From: Patulibacter americanus DSM 16676
Lineage (GTDB): Bacteria > Actinomycetota > Thermoleophilia > Solirubrobacterales > Solirubrobacteraceae
Reading direction: 5' to 3'
NCBI RefSeq assembly: GCF_000420025.1
Contig: NZ_ATUD01000010.1
Span: 103,808-167,807 of the forward strand
DNA length: 64,000 bases
Shown here in pieces: positions 27,161 to 35,277 of the stretch; the stretch's first letter is position 1, and every line of letters begins with the position of its first letter. The translations under genes were made by a program, and so were the position numbers. Under the pieces are notes generated by a model, which saw nothing but the letters and a program-made list of their open reading frames with translations, searched no databases and was not told where the DNA came from.

Positions 27161-28758
27161 TCGCCCTGACCGCCGCGGCCCAGGCCCCGGACATCGACTG
27201 GGCCGGCCTGTCGTCCCTACTCGCCCTGTTCGCGGGCGCCGTCGTCGTCCTGCTCGTCGGCCTGCTGCGCTCCCGCTTCGCGCGGGAGACGCTCGTCCCC
27301 GTCCTCTCGATCGTCGCGTTCGCCGTGTCGATCGGGCTGGCCATCTGGCAGTGGGACGAGGAGGGCAGCCTGATGTCCGGCGCCCTCGCGCTGGACCCGC
27401 TCGCCATGATCGGCGTGGTCGGCGTCGGCGTCGCCGGCATCGCCGCGGTGCTGCTGTCGATCGGGGCCACGGCCCCGCGCGAGGCGGCGCACGGCGAGTA
27501 CCACGCGATGATGCTCATCGCCGCCGCCGGCATGGCGATGTTCGTCGGTGCCCAGAACCTCATCACGACGTTCCTGGGCCTCGAGCTGCTGTCGATCCCG
27601 CTCTACATCCTGGCCGCGACCGAGCTGCACCGCCGCCGCTCGCTCGAGTCGGGCATGAAGTACCTCATCGTCGGCTCCGTCGGCTCGGCCACCTTGCTCT
27701 ACGGCTTCGCGCTGATCTTCGGCGCCACCGGCCAGCTCGACTACGCCGGCATCGCCGCCGCGGTCGGCACGGAGGGCCTGCGCGACGACCCGCTCATGCT
27801 CGCGGGCGTGGCCCTGGTCATCGTCGGCCTGGCGTTCAAGGCCTCCGTCGCGCCGTTCCACCAGTGGACGCCCGACGTGTACGAGGGCGCCCCGACGCCG
27901 GTCACCGCCTTCATGGCGACCGCCACGAAGGTCGCGGCCCTGATCGCGTTCCTCCGGCTCTTCGACGTCGCGCTCGTCGGCACGTCCGGGACCTGGGCCC
28001 CGGCCCTGGCGGTGCTGGCCGCGATCGCGATGATCGTCGGCAACGTCGGCGCGCTCGGCCAGAGCTCGCTCAAGCGCCTGATGGCGTTCTCCTCGGTCGC
28101 GCAGGCGGGCTACATGCTCGTCGGCGTCGTGGTGGCCACGCAGCTCGGGGTCCAGGCGACGGTGTTCTACGTCCTGGCCTACGTCGTCATGACCGTCGCG
28201 GCGTTCGCGGTGATCGAGGCGGCGGAGCGCGAGACGGGTCACGACGGCGCGAGCAGCATCGCCGGGCTCGGCCGTCGCCGGCCGCTGCACGCCATCGCGC
28301 TGACCCTCTCGATGCTCGGCCTCGCCGGCGTGCCGGCCACGGTCGGCTTCATCGCGAAGCTGCGCATCGTCCAGTCCGCGGCCGACAACGGCTACACGTG
28401 GCTCGCCATCGTGCTGGTCGTCGGCTCGATGATCTCGTTCGTCTACTACCTGCGCGTCGTCGCGCGGGTCTGGGGCGACGACCCGGAGACCACGACGGAC
28501 GTCGCCGCGACCCGCGGCCAGACCGTCGCGGTCGAGGAGCCCGAGGCGATCCCGGCCCGCGCTGGCGACGCCGCCTCGGTCCCGGGCCTGGTGCCCGGCG
28601 GCAACGACCAGCCCGTCGTCGTCGCGGACGCCCCGCGCCTGCCCATCACCGTGCTGGCCGTCGTGTCCGGCGCCGCCATCGTCGTCCTGGGTGTCATCCC
28701 CGGGCCGCTGATGAACGTCGTCGAGGACGTCGCGCGCGCGGTGCCCGGCCTGTTCTAG
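27157..28758 (+). CDS. nuoN: NADH-quinone oxidoreductase subunit N
   Basis: Last gene of the operon: the antiporter-like subunit nearest the quinone module, 533 residues and fourteen helices. The TM5 glutamate (FLGLELLSIPLYIL), TM7 Lys (LAFKASVAPFHQWTPDVYEGAPTPV), TM8 Lys (ATATKVAALIAFLR) and TM12 Lys (VGFIAKLRIVQSA) are all present, so this pump looks canonical, unlike NuoL and NuoM here. A polar loop of about 60 residues (DDPETTTDV onward) precedes the last helix. A strong hairpin follows the stop. Confidence 0.96.
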   Translation: MIALTAAAQAPDIDWAGLSSLLALFAGAVVVLLVGLLRSRFARETLVPVLSIVAFAVSIGLAIWQWDEEGSLMSGALALDPLAMIGVVGVGVAGIAAVLLSIGATAPREAAHGEYHAMMLIAAAGMAMFVGAQNLITTFLGLELLSIPLYILAATELHRRRSLESGMKYLIVGSVGSATLLYGFALIFGATGQLDYAGIAAAVGTEGLRDDPLMLAGVALVIVGLAFKASVAPFHQWTPDVYEGAPTPVTAFMATATKVAALIAFLRLFDVALVGTSGTWAPALAVLAAIAMIVGNVGALGQSSLKRLMAFSSVAQAGYMLVGVVVATQLGVQATVFYVLAYVVMTVAAFAVIEAAERETGHDGASSIAGLGRRRPLHAIALTLSMLGLAGVPATVGFIAKLRIVQSAADNGYTWLAIVLVVGSMISFVYYLRVVARVWGDDPETTTDVAATRGQTVAVEEPEAIPARAGDAASVPGLVPGGNDQPVVVADAPRLPITVLAVVSGAAIVVLGVIPGPLMNVVEDVARAVPGLF

Positions 28759-28767
28759 GCCGCTGGG

Positions 28768-28799
28768 GACGGTCGGTCCGCGAACGCGGGCCGGCCGTC
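28768..28799 (+). terminator. Terminator after the nuo operon
   Basis: GACGGTCGGTCCGCG (28768-28782) pairs with CGCGGGCCGGCCGTC (28785-28799) over about 14 bp including G-U pairs, ten bases after the nuoN stop. No long T run follows, as is usual at this GC. Confidence 0.65.
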
Positions 28800-28941
28800 G
28801 TCGCGGACCGAACCGGCCCCGGACGGGCCGGGATCCCGACGGACCGGGGTCCTGACGGACCGGGCCGCGGGCGGTCCGGTGCCCCAGGGCGGCCCGGGGC
28901 GGCGGGCCGCGAAACGTACCCGGACGCCGGAGCGCCGCCGC

Positions 28942-28947
28942 TAGGCT
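28942..28947 (+). promoter_or_regulatory. -10 box of small gene
   Basis: TAGGCT lies 9 bases before the ATG at 28957, consistent with a leaderless transcript. Confidence 0.45.
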
Positions 28948-28956
28948 GGTCCGACC

Positions 28957-29157
28957 ATGAACGAGTCCCAGGCGGACCACGAGGCCGCACGCCGGAACCG
29001 CGCGGTGGCGGGACCGGGGTCGTGGAACGCGCCTGAGGTGTACTTCGTGCCCACGGAGACCGCCGACGGGGAGTGGACGGTCGTGCGCCATGAGGAGGAG
29101 CCGCCCGGCCGCGTGTTCCGCGTAGCGATGGCGTTCCTCCTCGGGCCCTGGAGGTAG
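28957..29157 (+). CDS. Small hypothetical protein (66 aa)
   Basis: A short acidic-then-basic protein without signal peptide: a charged N-terminus (NESQADHEAARRNR), a central segment with strand-like pattern (EVYFVPTETADGEWTVVRHEEE), and a hydrophobic end (FRVAMAFLLGPWR). No family recognised. Support for it being real: the TAGGCT box with leaderless spacing, an isolated position between two terminators, and a plausible amino-acid balance compared with the other frames. Confidence 0.5.
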   Translation: MNESQADHEAARRNRAVAGPGSWNAPEVYFVPTETADGEWTVVRHEEEPPGRVFRVAMAFLLGPWR

Positions 29158-29244
29158 GGGCGGCCTGCGCCCGCCTTCCTGCGGCCGCCTCCCGCAGCGT
29201 GGCGGGACGCACGGTCTACTGCTGAAGCGCCCCTCGCACCCGGA

Positions 29245-29280
29245 ACGACGAAGGGCGCCGCTGGCGGCGCCCTTCGTCGT
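29245..29280. terminator. Strong bidirectional terminator hairpin
   Basis: ACGACGAAGGGCGCCG and CGGCGCCCTTCGTCGT form a perfect 16-bp stem with loop CTGG. It lies between the small plus-strand gene and the end of the secreted protein on the minus strand. The lead-in GAACGACGAAGGGCG recurs at 10194-10207. Confidence 0.8.
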
Positions 29281-29328
29281 CCTGAAACGGAGAGGCGGGT
29301 TCGGTCGAGGCCCGCTGTCCGCGGCCCC

Positions 29329-30861
29329 TCAGCGGGCCCTGGCGGCGGTCCAGCGCGCGTGCGCGATCTTGGTCGCCCGCTTCTTGGCGCGGACCTTCGC
29401 CGTCCGTCGGGCGCGGGCGTGGGCGAGCTTGCGGGCCTTCGCCTTCGCGGCCTTGCGGGCCTTCGCGCGGTGGGCGCGGGACTTGCCGCGGACCTTCGAC
29501 GACGCCTTGGCCGAGGCCTTGGCCTTGGCGGACGCCTTCGCGCGCACCGGCGTGTTGACGGTCGCCGTGGCGGTAGCCGTCATCGTCGCCGACACCGTGA
29601 CCATGGGGGCAGCCGGCACGGCGGGGGCCGCCGGGGTGGCGCCGCCGCCGGCGGGCCACAGGGGGGCGCTACCGGTCGGGGCCGCGGCGGGGCAGGAGCC
29701 GTCGCTCACGCAGGGGTCGATGGCGCGCAGGTCGCGGGTCCAGCTGCCGGGCCGACCGTCGAGGCCCGGCATGTCCTTCAGCTCCCAGATGGAGTGCCGG
29801 CCGCCGTTCCAGGTGTCGAGCTTCGCGCGCTTGGCGAACTCCACCCCGGGGTCGGGCAGGCCGAGGGACGTCTTGTCGATCGACGCCTCGGTGTCGAGGT
29901 GCCAGGGGTCCGGCGTGGTGTCCATGAGGATCAGGCCGTAGTGGGCCATGGCCCGCATGAGGACCTTGACGTGGTTGGGGACCGGCATGGCGGCGATCTG
30001 CTCGTCCGTGTAGCCGAGCTGGAGGCGCTGGCCCAGGGCGGGGGCGTCCGCGTTGGAGAGCCCACGCTCGGAGCAGGCGTTCTCCGCGTCGCTGCTCGAC
30101 ACCGTCGACGGGGCCACGGCCGTGCCGTTCGTGCAGTGCGCCGAGAGGTAGAGGGCGTGCGGGATGTCGCCCTCGAGGAGCTCCTCGGGGCGGATGATCC
30201 CGCCCAGGACGCTGAGCCCCGACGCGCTGGAGCTGCCGGGGGTGACCCCGACGCCGTCGCCGTCGACGCGGGCGCGGGTGCCCCACGTCGCGCGCAGCGT
30301 GCCTCCGCCGCGCAGGCGGCCCTCGACGCGCCACAGCTCGTAGGACCAGCCGGACTCCTGGTCGACGACGATCATGTGGTGGTCGCTGCCGACGCTGGGA
30401 GCAGCACCCTCCGGCACGCGTACCGTCGCGCCGTTCATCGCGTTCACGCCCCACGAGCCGCCGTTGCGACGGTCCTCGGACAGGCGCACGGTGTAGGCCG
30501 GGTCGGTCGGGCGGGAGAAGTAGATCGGCTTGGCGCCGAAGCCGTCGCCGTCCTCGCCCGGGCCGAACTGCAGCGGGCCGGGGCGGCCGTACGAGTTCAG
30601 CCGCGAGACGATGCGGTCCGAGTTCGGGAGGACGCGCGGGTCCTTCGGACGCAGGCGCACGTTGAACGCGCTCGTCGGGGCGAACGGCCGCCAGCACGAG
30701 CCGGGGTGCTGGGCGCTCGTGTAGAGGCCACCGGCGGGCGCGCAGCCGGCGCGCAGCTCCTCGGCGGACGCCGGGGCGGCGGTGACCAGCACGGCCGCGA
30801 GCGACGCGACCAGGGTGGCCAGGACGCTGCGACGCGAACGATTGGGGGAGGCGGAGCGCAT
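29329..30861 (-). CDS. Secreted protein with Lys/Ala/Arg-rich histone-H1-like tail
   Basis: A 510-residue exported protein. The ATG at 30861 is followed by a basic signal peptide (PNRSRRSVLATLVASLAAVLVTAAPASA). A domain of about 340 residues of unrecognised family follows, with FNVRLRPKDPRVLPNSD, GSDHHMIVVDQESGWSYELW and VLGGIIRPEELLEGDIPHALYLS and several Cys. Residues 400-435 are Pro/Ala-rich. The last ~75 residues are almost only Lys, Ala, Arg and Ser (AKASAKAKASAKASSK, KARKAAKAKARK), like histone H1 or Hup-type DNA-binding tails. Such a tail could bind DNA, teichoic acid or anionic polysaccharide outside the cell; that is inference. C-rich boxes lie upstream. Confidence 0.7.
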   Translation of the reverse strand: MRSASPNRSRRSVLATLVASLAAVLVTAAPASAEELRAGCAPAGGLYTSAQHPGSCWRPFAPTSAFNVRLRPKDPRVLPNSDRIVSRLNSYGRPGPLQFGPGEDGDGFGAKPIYFSRPTDPAYTVRLSEDRRNGGSWGVNAMNGATVRVPEGAAPSVGSDHHMIVVDQESGWSYELWRVEGRLRGGGTLRATWGTRARVDGDGVGVTPGSSSASGLSVLGGIIRPEELLEGDIPHALYLSAHCTNGTAVAPSTVSSSDAENACSERGLSNADAPALGQRLQLGYTDEQIAAMPVPNHVKVLMRAMAHYGLILMDTTPDPWHLDTEASIDKTSLGLPDPGVEFAKRAKLDTWNGGRHSIWELKDMPGLDGRPGSWTRDLRAIDPCVSDGSCPAAAPTGSAPLWPAGGGATPAAPAVPAAPMVTVSATMTATATATVNTPVRAKASAKAKASAKASSKVRGKSRAHRAKARKAAKAKARKLAHARARRTAKVRAKKRATKIAHARWTAARAR

Positions 30862-31212
30862 GTCCGGGGTGATCGGCCGCGAGGCGAAGAACCTTCCCCG
30901 ACCGGTCGTGCGGGGGTACGGCGCAGTGTGGACGTTCGGACGCCCGCCGGGGTGCGGATGGACGGACGGACGGGAAATGGTGTTCACCTGTGTCCACCGG
31001 GTGATCACGGGGGAGACCGGGCGAACGTCGGAGAGGGAGGGGGCGGCGCAGGCGTTCGGCGTGGTGCCCGAGCGGAGGCTCAGGCGGACAGGTGTCCGAG
31101 GTGCTGCGTCGGCCCGGCGGGGGATCCAGGGCGGTTTCATCACTCAATCCATCGGAGCCCCGGGTGGTGCGCCGGATCGGCCAATGGGGGGATATGGGCT
31201 CCCCCAGCCGAA

Positions 31213-31232
31213 GATCAACCGATCGGGGGATG
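31213..31232 (-). promoter_or_regulatory. TCCCCC-ATCGG-TGA box
   Basis: Minus strand reads CATCCCCCGATCGGTTGATC, matching the boxes at 53266 and 57156 in 14 of 17 core positions. It could act on either divergent gene. Confidence 0.4.
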
Positions 31233-31284
31233 CTGGGGGTCTCGCGCCCGTCGACGGTGGGCGGGGCGTCGCCGCTGCGCCCGG

Positions 31285-31290
31285 TAGCCT
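31285..31290 (+). promoter_or_regulatory. -10 box of ThyX-like gene
   Basis: TAGCCT is 9 bases before the GTG at 31300 and only 3 before the GTG at 31294, which favours the later start. Confidence 0.45.
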
Positions 31291-31299
31291 GCCGTGCCC

Positions 31300-32955
31300 G
31301 TGCAGTACCCCGTCGACGACCTGACCACCGCCGAGCAGGCCCGACTCGCGCCCCACGTGACGCATCCGACGCGGCCGGTCTTCGGCCTCGTCGGACTCCC
31401 GGAGACGGTGAAGGGCGCGCTCTTCGCGCGCTACAGCCGCTACCCGGGAACCCTGCGGCGGCTGTTCCTCGACGAGTTCGCCGACTCGCTCCCCCATGAC
31501 CCGGCGTCAGCCGCGTACGACGGCGCCGAGGGCGAGCGTGCCGCCGCCCTGTACGACCGCATCTTCCTGGGCTACGGGGACGACTCCGTGGCGCAGCTCG
31601 GCGGCCTGCACGTCGCCGCGGAGTGGTGCTCCAACGTGCTGACCAAGGTGCTCCAGCGTCCGCGGATCGGCGCGTACCTCGAGCAGTCCACGCGCTACAT
31701 CGCCTTCGACGTGCCGATGGTCGCCCCGACGTGGCAGGACGAGCACGACGTCGTCACCCCCGCCGGGCCCGGCGCCGGCGGCTACCGGTACCTGCGCGAT
31801 CCCGAGCTCGGCCCGGGCTACCGCGAGGCGATGGACGGGATCTTCCGGATCTACGCCGACCTGATCCCGCGCGTGACCGCGTGGTGCGCGGAGACGTACC
31901 CCGCGCCCGAGGGCACGCCGCCCGCCGCCCACGAGCGCGCCCTGAAGGCCAAGGCGCTCGACCTGCTGCGCGGGCTGCTGCCGGCCTCCACGCTCAGCCA
32001 CGTGGGCATCTACGCCTCGGGGCAGACGTACGAGGGCCTGATCCTCCACCTGCTCGCCCATCCGCTGCCGGAGGCCCGACGGTACGGGCGCTGGATCCTC
32101 GACGCCGTGCAGGCCATCACGCCGAGCTTCGTGACACGCGTGGAGCGCCCCGACCGCGGCGGCCGCTGGGTCGAGTTCCTGCAGGAGCGCGAGGCCGCGG
32201 CGGACCGCTGGGCCGCCAACCTGGGGCTCGACCGCGCGACGGCCGACGACCGCGACGGCGACCAGGCCCGCTCGACGGTGCGGCTCGTGCACGTCGACGG
32301 CGACGAGGACGACCTGCTCGCCGGCCTGCTGTTCGAGGCCGCCGAGGTGGGGGAGGCCGCGGCCCGGCGTGCCGTGCAGGGCCTGTCCTCCGAGGAGCGG
32401 GGGCGCATGCTCGCCGACCTGGTCGGCGAGCGCGAGAACCGTCGCCACCGCCCCGGTCGCGGGCTCGAGCGGCTGCGCTACCGGTTCGAGGTCGTCTCGG
32501 ACTACGGCGCGTTCCGCGACCTGCAGCGTCACCGGATGATGACCGTGCAGTGGCAGACGCTGACGCCGGAGCTCGGCGCCGAGGTGCCCGACGAGGTCAC
32601 GGCCGCGGGCGCGGGCGACGACTACCGCCGCGCGCTCGACCTGTCCGCCGCGGCGTGGCGCACCCTGAACGACGCCGGGCGTCCGAAGGAGGCCGCCTAT
32701 GCGGTCGCGCTCGGCTACCGCATTCGCTACTCCATGGACATGAACGCGCGGGCGGCGATGCAGATGATCGAGCTGCGCTCCGGCCGCGAGGGGCACCCGT
32801 CCTACCGGGCCGTCGCGCACGAGATGCACCGCCTGATCGCCGAGGCGCACCCCGCCGTCGGCGCCGCCATGCGACACGTGGACCGCGAGACGGAGCCCCG
32901 GCTCGAGCGCATCCTGAGCGAGATGCGCACGGAGGCCCGCGCCGGCGGGAGCTGA
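31300..32955 (+). CDS. Tandem-duplicated ThyX-like (flavin-dependent thymidylate synthase family) protein
   Basis: A 551-residue protein with two ThyX-like halves. ThyX makes dTMP from dUMP with FAD and methylenetetrahydrofolate and has the motif RHRxxSxxxxSxR. The first half reads RPRIGAYLEQSTRYI (from about 120): it keeps the QSTRY end but has Pro for His. The second half reads RHRMMTVQWQT (from 410): it keeps RHR but has Thr for both Ser and lacks the last Arg; it is followed by the helix AAMQMIELRSGREGHPSYR. One active site may be assembled from both halves, or the protein may do something else; typical ThyX is 220-260 residues and tetrameric. The GTG at 31300 fits leaderless spacing. Confidence 0.8.
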   Translation: MQYPVDDLTTAEQARLAPHVTHPTRPVFGLVGLPETVKGALFARYSRYPGTLRRLFLDEFADSLPHDPASAAYDGAEGERAAALYDRIFLGYGDDSVAQLGGLHVAAEWCSNVLTKVLQRPRIGAYLEQSTRYIAFDVPMVAPTWQDEHDVVTPAGPGAGGYRYLRDPELGPGYREAMDGIFRIYADLIPRVTAWCAETYPAPEGTPPAAHERALKAKALDLLRGLLPASTLSHVGIYASGQTYEGLILHLLAHPLPEARRYGRWILDAVQAITPSFVTRVERPDRGGRWVEFLQEREAAADRWAANLGLDRATADDRDGDQARSTVRLVHVDGDEDDLLAGLLFEAAEVGEAAARRAVQGLSSEERGRMLADLVGERENRRHRPGRGLERLRYRFEVVSDYGAFRDLQRHRMMTVQWQTLTPELGAEVPDEVTAAGAGDDYRRALDLSAAAWRTLNDAGRPKEAAYAVALGYRIRYSMDMNARAAMQMIELRSGREGHPSYRAVAHEMHRLIAEAHPAVGAAMRHVDRETEPRLERILSEMRTEARAGGS

Positions 32956-33023
32956 GCCGGTCGGAGGGCCCGGGCGGGGGCATCCGGCGCGCCACTGAGC
33001 GACCGGCCCCTAGGCGACCCACC

Positions 33024-33073
33024 CCTACGGGACCCCCGCCTACGGGACCCAGGGACCCACCCCTACGGGACCC
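33024..33073. repeat. Short direct repeat CCTACGGGACCC, three copies
   Basis: Exact copies of CCTACGGGACCC begin at 33024, 33039 and 33062, between the convergent ThyX-like and methyltransferase genes. The first and third are also preceded by ACCCACC. Confidence 0.7.
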
Positions 33074-33090
33074 GCCGCCGAGCGGCCGAG

Positions 33091-33900
33091 CTAGGCGTGG
33101 GCCACGAGGTTGAAGGTGAGGAGGTCGAGGTCGTCCCGCCCGCGGAACCGCGGGGCCAGCGACGGGGTGACGCGCTCGAGGTAGGCGCGGGAGGCGACGT
33201 ACTCGCCGTGCACCGCCACGTCGCGCCAGCCGGCCTCGCGGGCGATGTCGACGTACTCCCCGCCGCGCAGCCGGTTCGGGACGCCGGGGTAGCGGGCGAT
33301 CCGCTCCCAGACCGCGTCGGAGTAGCGGAGGAAGTTCAGGGGGTCGCGTTCCCGCAGCAGCCGGGTGTGCGTCATCCCGTCGACGTGGTGGACGAAGATC
33401 GCCCCGGGCGCGGCGACGCGCCGGAGCGCCGCGAAGACCCGCGGCAGCTCCGGGATGTGCTCGAGCGTGGCGTGGCTGACGATGACGTCGTACTGCTCCG
33501 TGACCTCCGGCAGATCCGGGAAGGTCACGAGCGAGAAGGCGAGCGCGTCGGGGTCCAGCGTCCGCCCGTACTGCGCGTCGAGGGCGGCGTAGAGCGGCCG
33601 CGAGTCGTCCGTGCGGTTGTCGAAGAGGTCGATGGCGCGGTACGACGCGGCACCGTGGTGGAGCAGCACCGCACCGGTGCTGAGGTCCCGGCCGGGACCG
33701 AGCTCGAGCACCCGCTTGCCCTTCGGGTCGACCCCGAGGCGCTCGTACCGCCCCACGATGGAGTGGGCGAGCTCGATCGTCGTGTCGACGTCGACGAGCT
33801 CCCGCGGGTTGGTGTACTCCGGGTTGTTCCGGGACGTCCGCAGGGAGAGCCCCACGCCCGCGAGGTGGAGCGTGGCGTTGCGGGGACTCTGTACGCGCAT
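33091..33900 (-). CDS. Class I SAM-dependent methyltransferase
   Basis: A 269-residue Rossmann-fold methyltransferase. Motif I VLELGPGRDLSTGAVLL sits near residue 62, the acidic ribose-binding end of strand 2 is YRAIDLFDN, and the post-IV region VIVSHATLEHIPELPRVFAALRRV is typical of the Methyltransf_11/25 group. The acceptor substrate is unknown; NFLRYSDAVWERIARYPGVPNRLR resembles methyltransferases of sugar or cell-surface modification. The ATG at 33900 gives a compact protein; the open frame upstream is Arg/Pro-rich and unlikely to be translated. Confidence 0.85.
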   Translation of the reverse strand: MRVQSPRNATLHLAGVGLSLRTSRNNPEYTNPRELVDVDTTIELAHSIVGRYERLGVDPKGKRVLELGPGRDLSTGAVLLHHGAASYRAIDLFDNRTDDSRPLYAALDAQYGRTLDPDALAFSLVTFPDLPEVTEQYDVIVSHATLEHIPELPRVFAALRRVAAPGAIFVHHVDGMTHTRLLRERDPLNFLRYSDAVWERIARYPGVPNRLRGGEYVDIAREAGWRDVAVHGEYVASRAYLERVTPSLAPRFRGRDDLDLLTFNLVAHA

Positions 33901-34060
33901 GGGCGCCAGTCTGGCAAACGCGTTCAGCCGGGGCTTGGACGACGACGGCCGGCCCGCGAAGCGGACCGGCCGGAGGTCCCGGAGCGCCGGGGAGCGGCAC
34001 ACCGGAGGCGGGAGCCGCCGGCCCGGGGAACGGGTCCCCGAGCGCGCGACCCGTCCGGGT

Positions 34061-34774
34061 TCAGGAGACGGAGGGCGCCTGGTTCTTGGCGTCCTGCGCC
34101 GTCTGCTGCGCGGTCTCCTTGGCGGAGTCGGCAACCTGCTGGCCGTGGTCGGCGGCGCTCTCCTGCGCCGTCGTCTTCACGTCCTGCACGGCGTCCTGAG
34201 CCGTCGACTTCGCGTCCTGGACGACCTCCTGGACGTGCTCGCCGGCGGTCTGCGCGACGTCCTGCACGACCTGCTTGCCGTGCTCGACGGCCTCCTGGGC
34301 CGTCTCCATCAGGTTCTCCCGCGCGTTCTGCGCGATCGGCCCGATCTGCTCCTGCTCGATCCGCGTCTGCGGAACGATCAGGCCGGCGAGGAAGCCGAGG
34401 GCCGCGGCGCCGATGGCGAGGCCGAGCGGGTTCTCCTGCGCCATGCCACCGGCACGGCGGGCGCCCTGCTTGAGCTGCTGGCGGTCGGGCGTCGCGTCGG
34501 AGACGCGGCCCCCGACGTTCGAGGCGTGCCCCTGCGCGGTGCTCGCCGCGCCCTGCACGGAGCCGGTCACGCTGCCGGCGGCATCCTGCACGGTTCCGGT
34601 GACGGACTCCGCCACCCCACTGATCTTGTCCTTGACGGCAGTCACGCGATCGCTCACCGCATCCTTGGTTCGGTTCGGCACGTCGGCCTTGTACGCGAGT
34701 GCGTCGGCGGTCTCGCCGAGGCGCTCGCGCGTCTGCTCTACCTCGTGGCGGATGTCCCGCGGGTCTTCGCCCAT
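34061..34774 (-). CDS. DUF3618 protein with LEA-like amphipathic repeats
   Basis: A 237-residue protein. The N-terminus (DPRDIRHEVEQTRERLGETADALAYKAD) matches the DUF3618 signature of actinobacterial membrane-associated stress proteins. The middle has one hydrophobic stretch (about 114-134, NPLGLAIGAAALGFLAGLIVP). Both flanks are Ala/Gln/Asp/Lys-rich with an 11-residue-like periodicity (VQDAKSTAQDAVQDVKTTAQES), as in late-embryogenesis-abundant proteins, which fold into helices on membranes or on drying. Last gene of a three-gene operon; overlaps the holin-like gene by 37 bases. Envelope protection under stress is inferred. Confidence 0.8.
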   Translation of the reverse strand: MGEDPRDIRHEVEQTRERLGETADALAYKADVPNRTKDAVSDRVTAVKDKISGVAESVTGTVQDAAGSVTGSVQGAASTAQGHASNVGGRVSDATPDRQQLKQGARRAGGMAQENPLGLAIGAAALGFLAGLIVPQTRIEQEQIGPIAQNARENLMETAQEAVEHGKQVVQDVAQTAGEHVQEVVQDAKSTAQDAVQDVKTTAQESAADHGQQVADSAKETAQQTAQDAKNQAPSVS

Positions 34775-35277
34775 TCGACGTCCTCCTTCACGGTTTCGAT
34801 GGTCTGCTCAGGTACGGGGGGTGTGGCCTGCTGGATCCGGTCCCGGCCCTTGAGGGCGAGGAAGCCGGCGATCGCCGCGTAGACGATGGTCACCACGAGC
34901 GCGGCGAGCCAGGTCGCCATGAACGTGTCCAGCAGCGCGATGAGGAAGGCGGTCAGGGCGCCCGCGGCGAGCAGGCCCACCAGGGCCGCACCGCCGAGCA
35001 TCCCCGCGCCGGCCTTCATCGGCGCCGCCTTCTCGGTCATCTCCGCCTTGGCGAGCTGCAGCTCGAGCTTCACCAGCTGGGAGGTGTCCTGGGAGAGCCT
35101 CTTGAACAGCTCGCCCATCGACGCGTCACGGGGATCCTGTCCGCCGGCCGCGCCACCGGGGTTGCCGGCGGTCGCGCCCGCCGAGGCGCCGGAGCCCGCG
35201 GGGATGACCCCGTCGTGCGGCCCGGCGGTCCCGACGGGCTGCGTCGGGCTCGGGGTCGGATTGTTCGGCGTGCCCAT
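34738..35277 (-). CDS. Holin-like membrane protein (DUF1469/phage holin family)
   Basis: A 179-residue protein: a disordered Gly/Pro/Ala N-terminus (about 1-50), an amphipathic helix ELFKRLSQDTSQLVKLELQLAKAEM typical of the actinobacterial holin-like family, then two hydrophobic helices (about 92-115 and 120-143). Family members are not phage lysis proteins but small envelope proteins often found beside DUF3618 proteins. The ATG at 35277 overlaps the upstream stop (TGATG), and its end overlaps the DUF3618 gene, so the three are translated together. Confidence 0.8.
   Translation of the reverse strand: MGTPNNPTPSPTQPVGTAGPHDGVIPAGSGASAGATAGNPGGAAGGQDPRDASMGELFKRLSQDTSQLVKLELQLAKAEMTEKAAPMKAGAGMLGGAALVGLLAAGALTAFLIALLDTFMATWLAALVVTIVYAAIAGFLALKGRDRIQQATPPVPEQTIETVKEDVEWAKTRGTSATR

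Larger units (their letters stand above)
30862..31299. other. 438-bp divergent intergenic region with C-rich boxes
   Basis: Upstream of both the secreted H1-tail protein (minus) and the ThyX-like gene (plus). It contains CCACCGGGTGATCACGGGGG (from 30990) and, on the minus strand, ATCCCCCGATCGGTTGA (31213-31232) and TATCCCCCCATTGG (near 31196), relatives of elements in the polysaccharide locus. No convincing coding sequence is seen. Confidence 0.5.

Noticed and set aside
33901..34134. Upstream extension of the methyltransferase frame
   Set aside because: The 78 extra residues are Arg/Pro/Ser-rich without structure, and the ATG at 33900 gives a complete methyltransferase fold.
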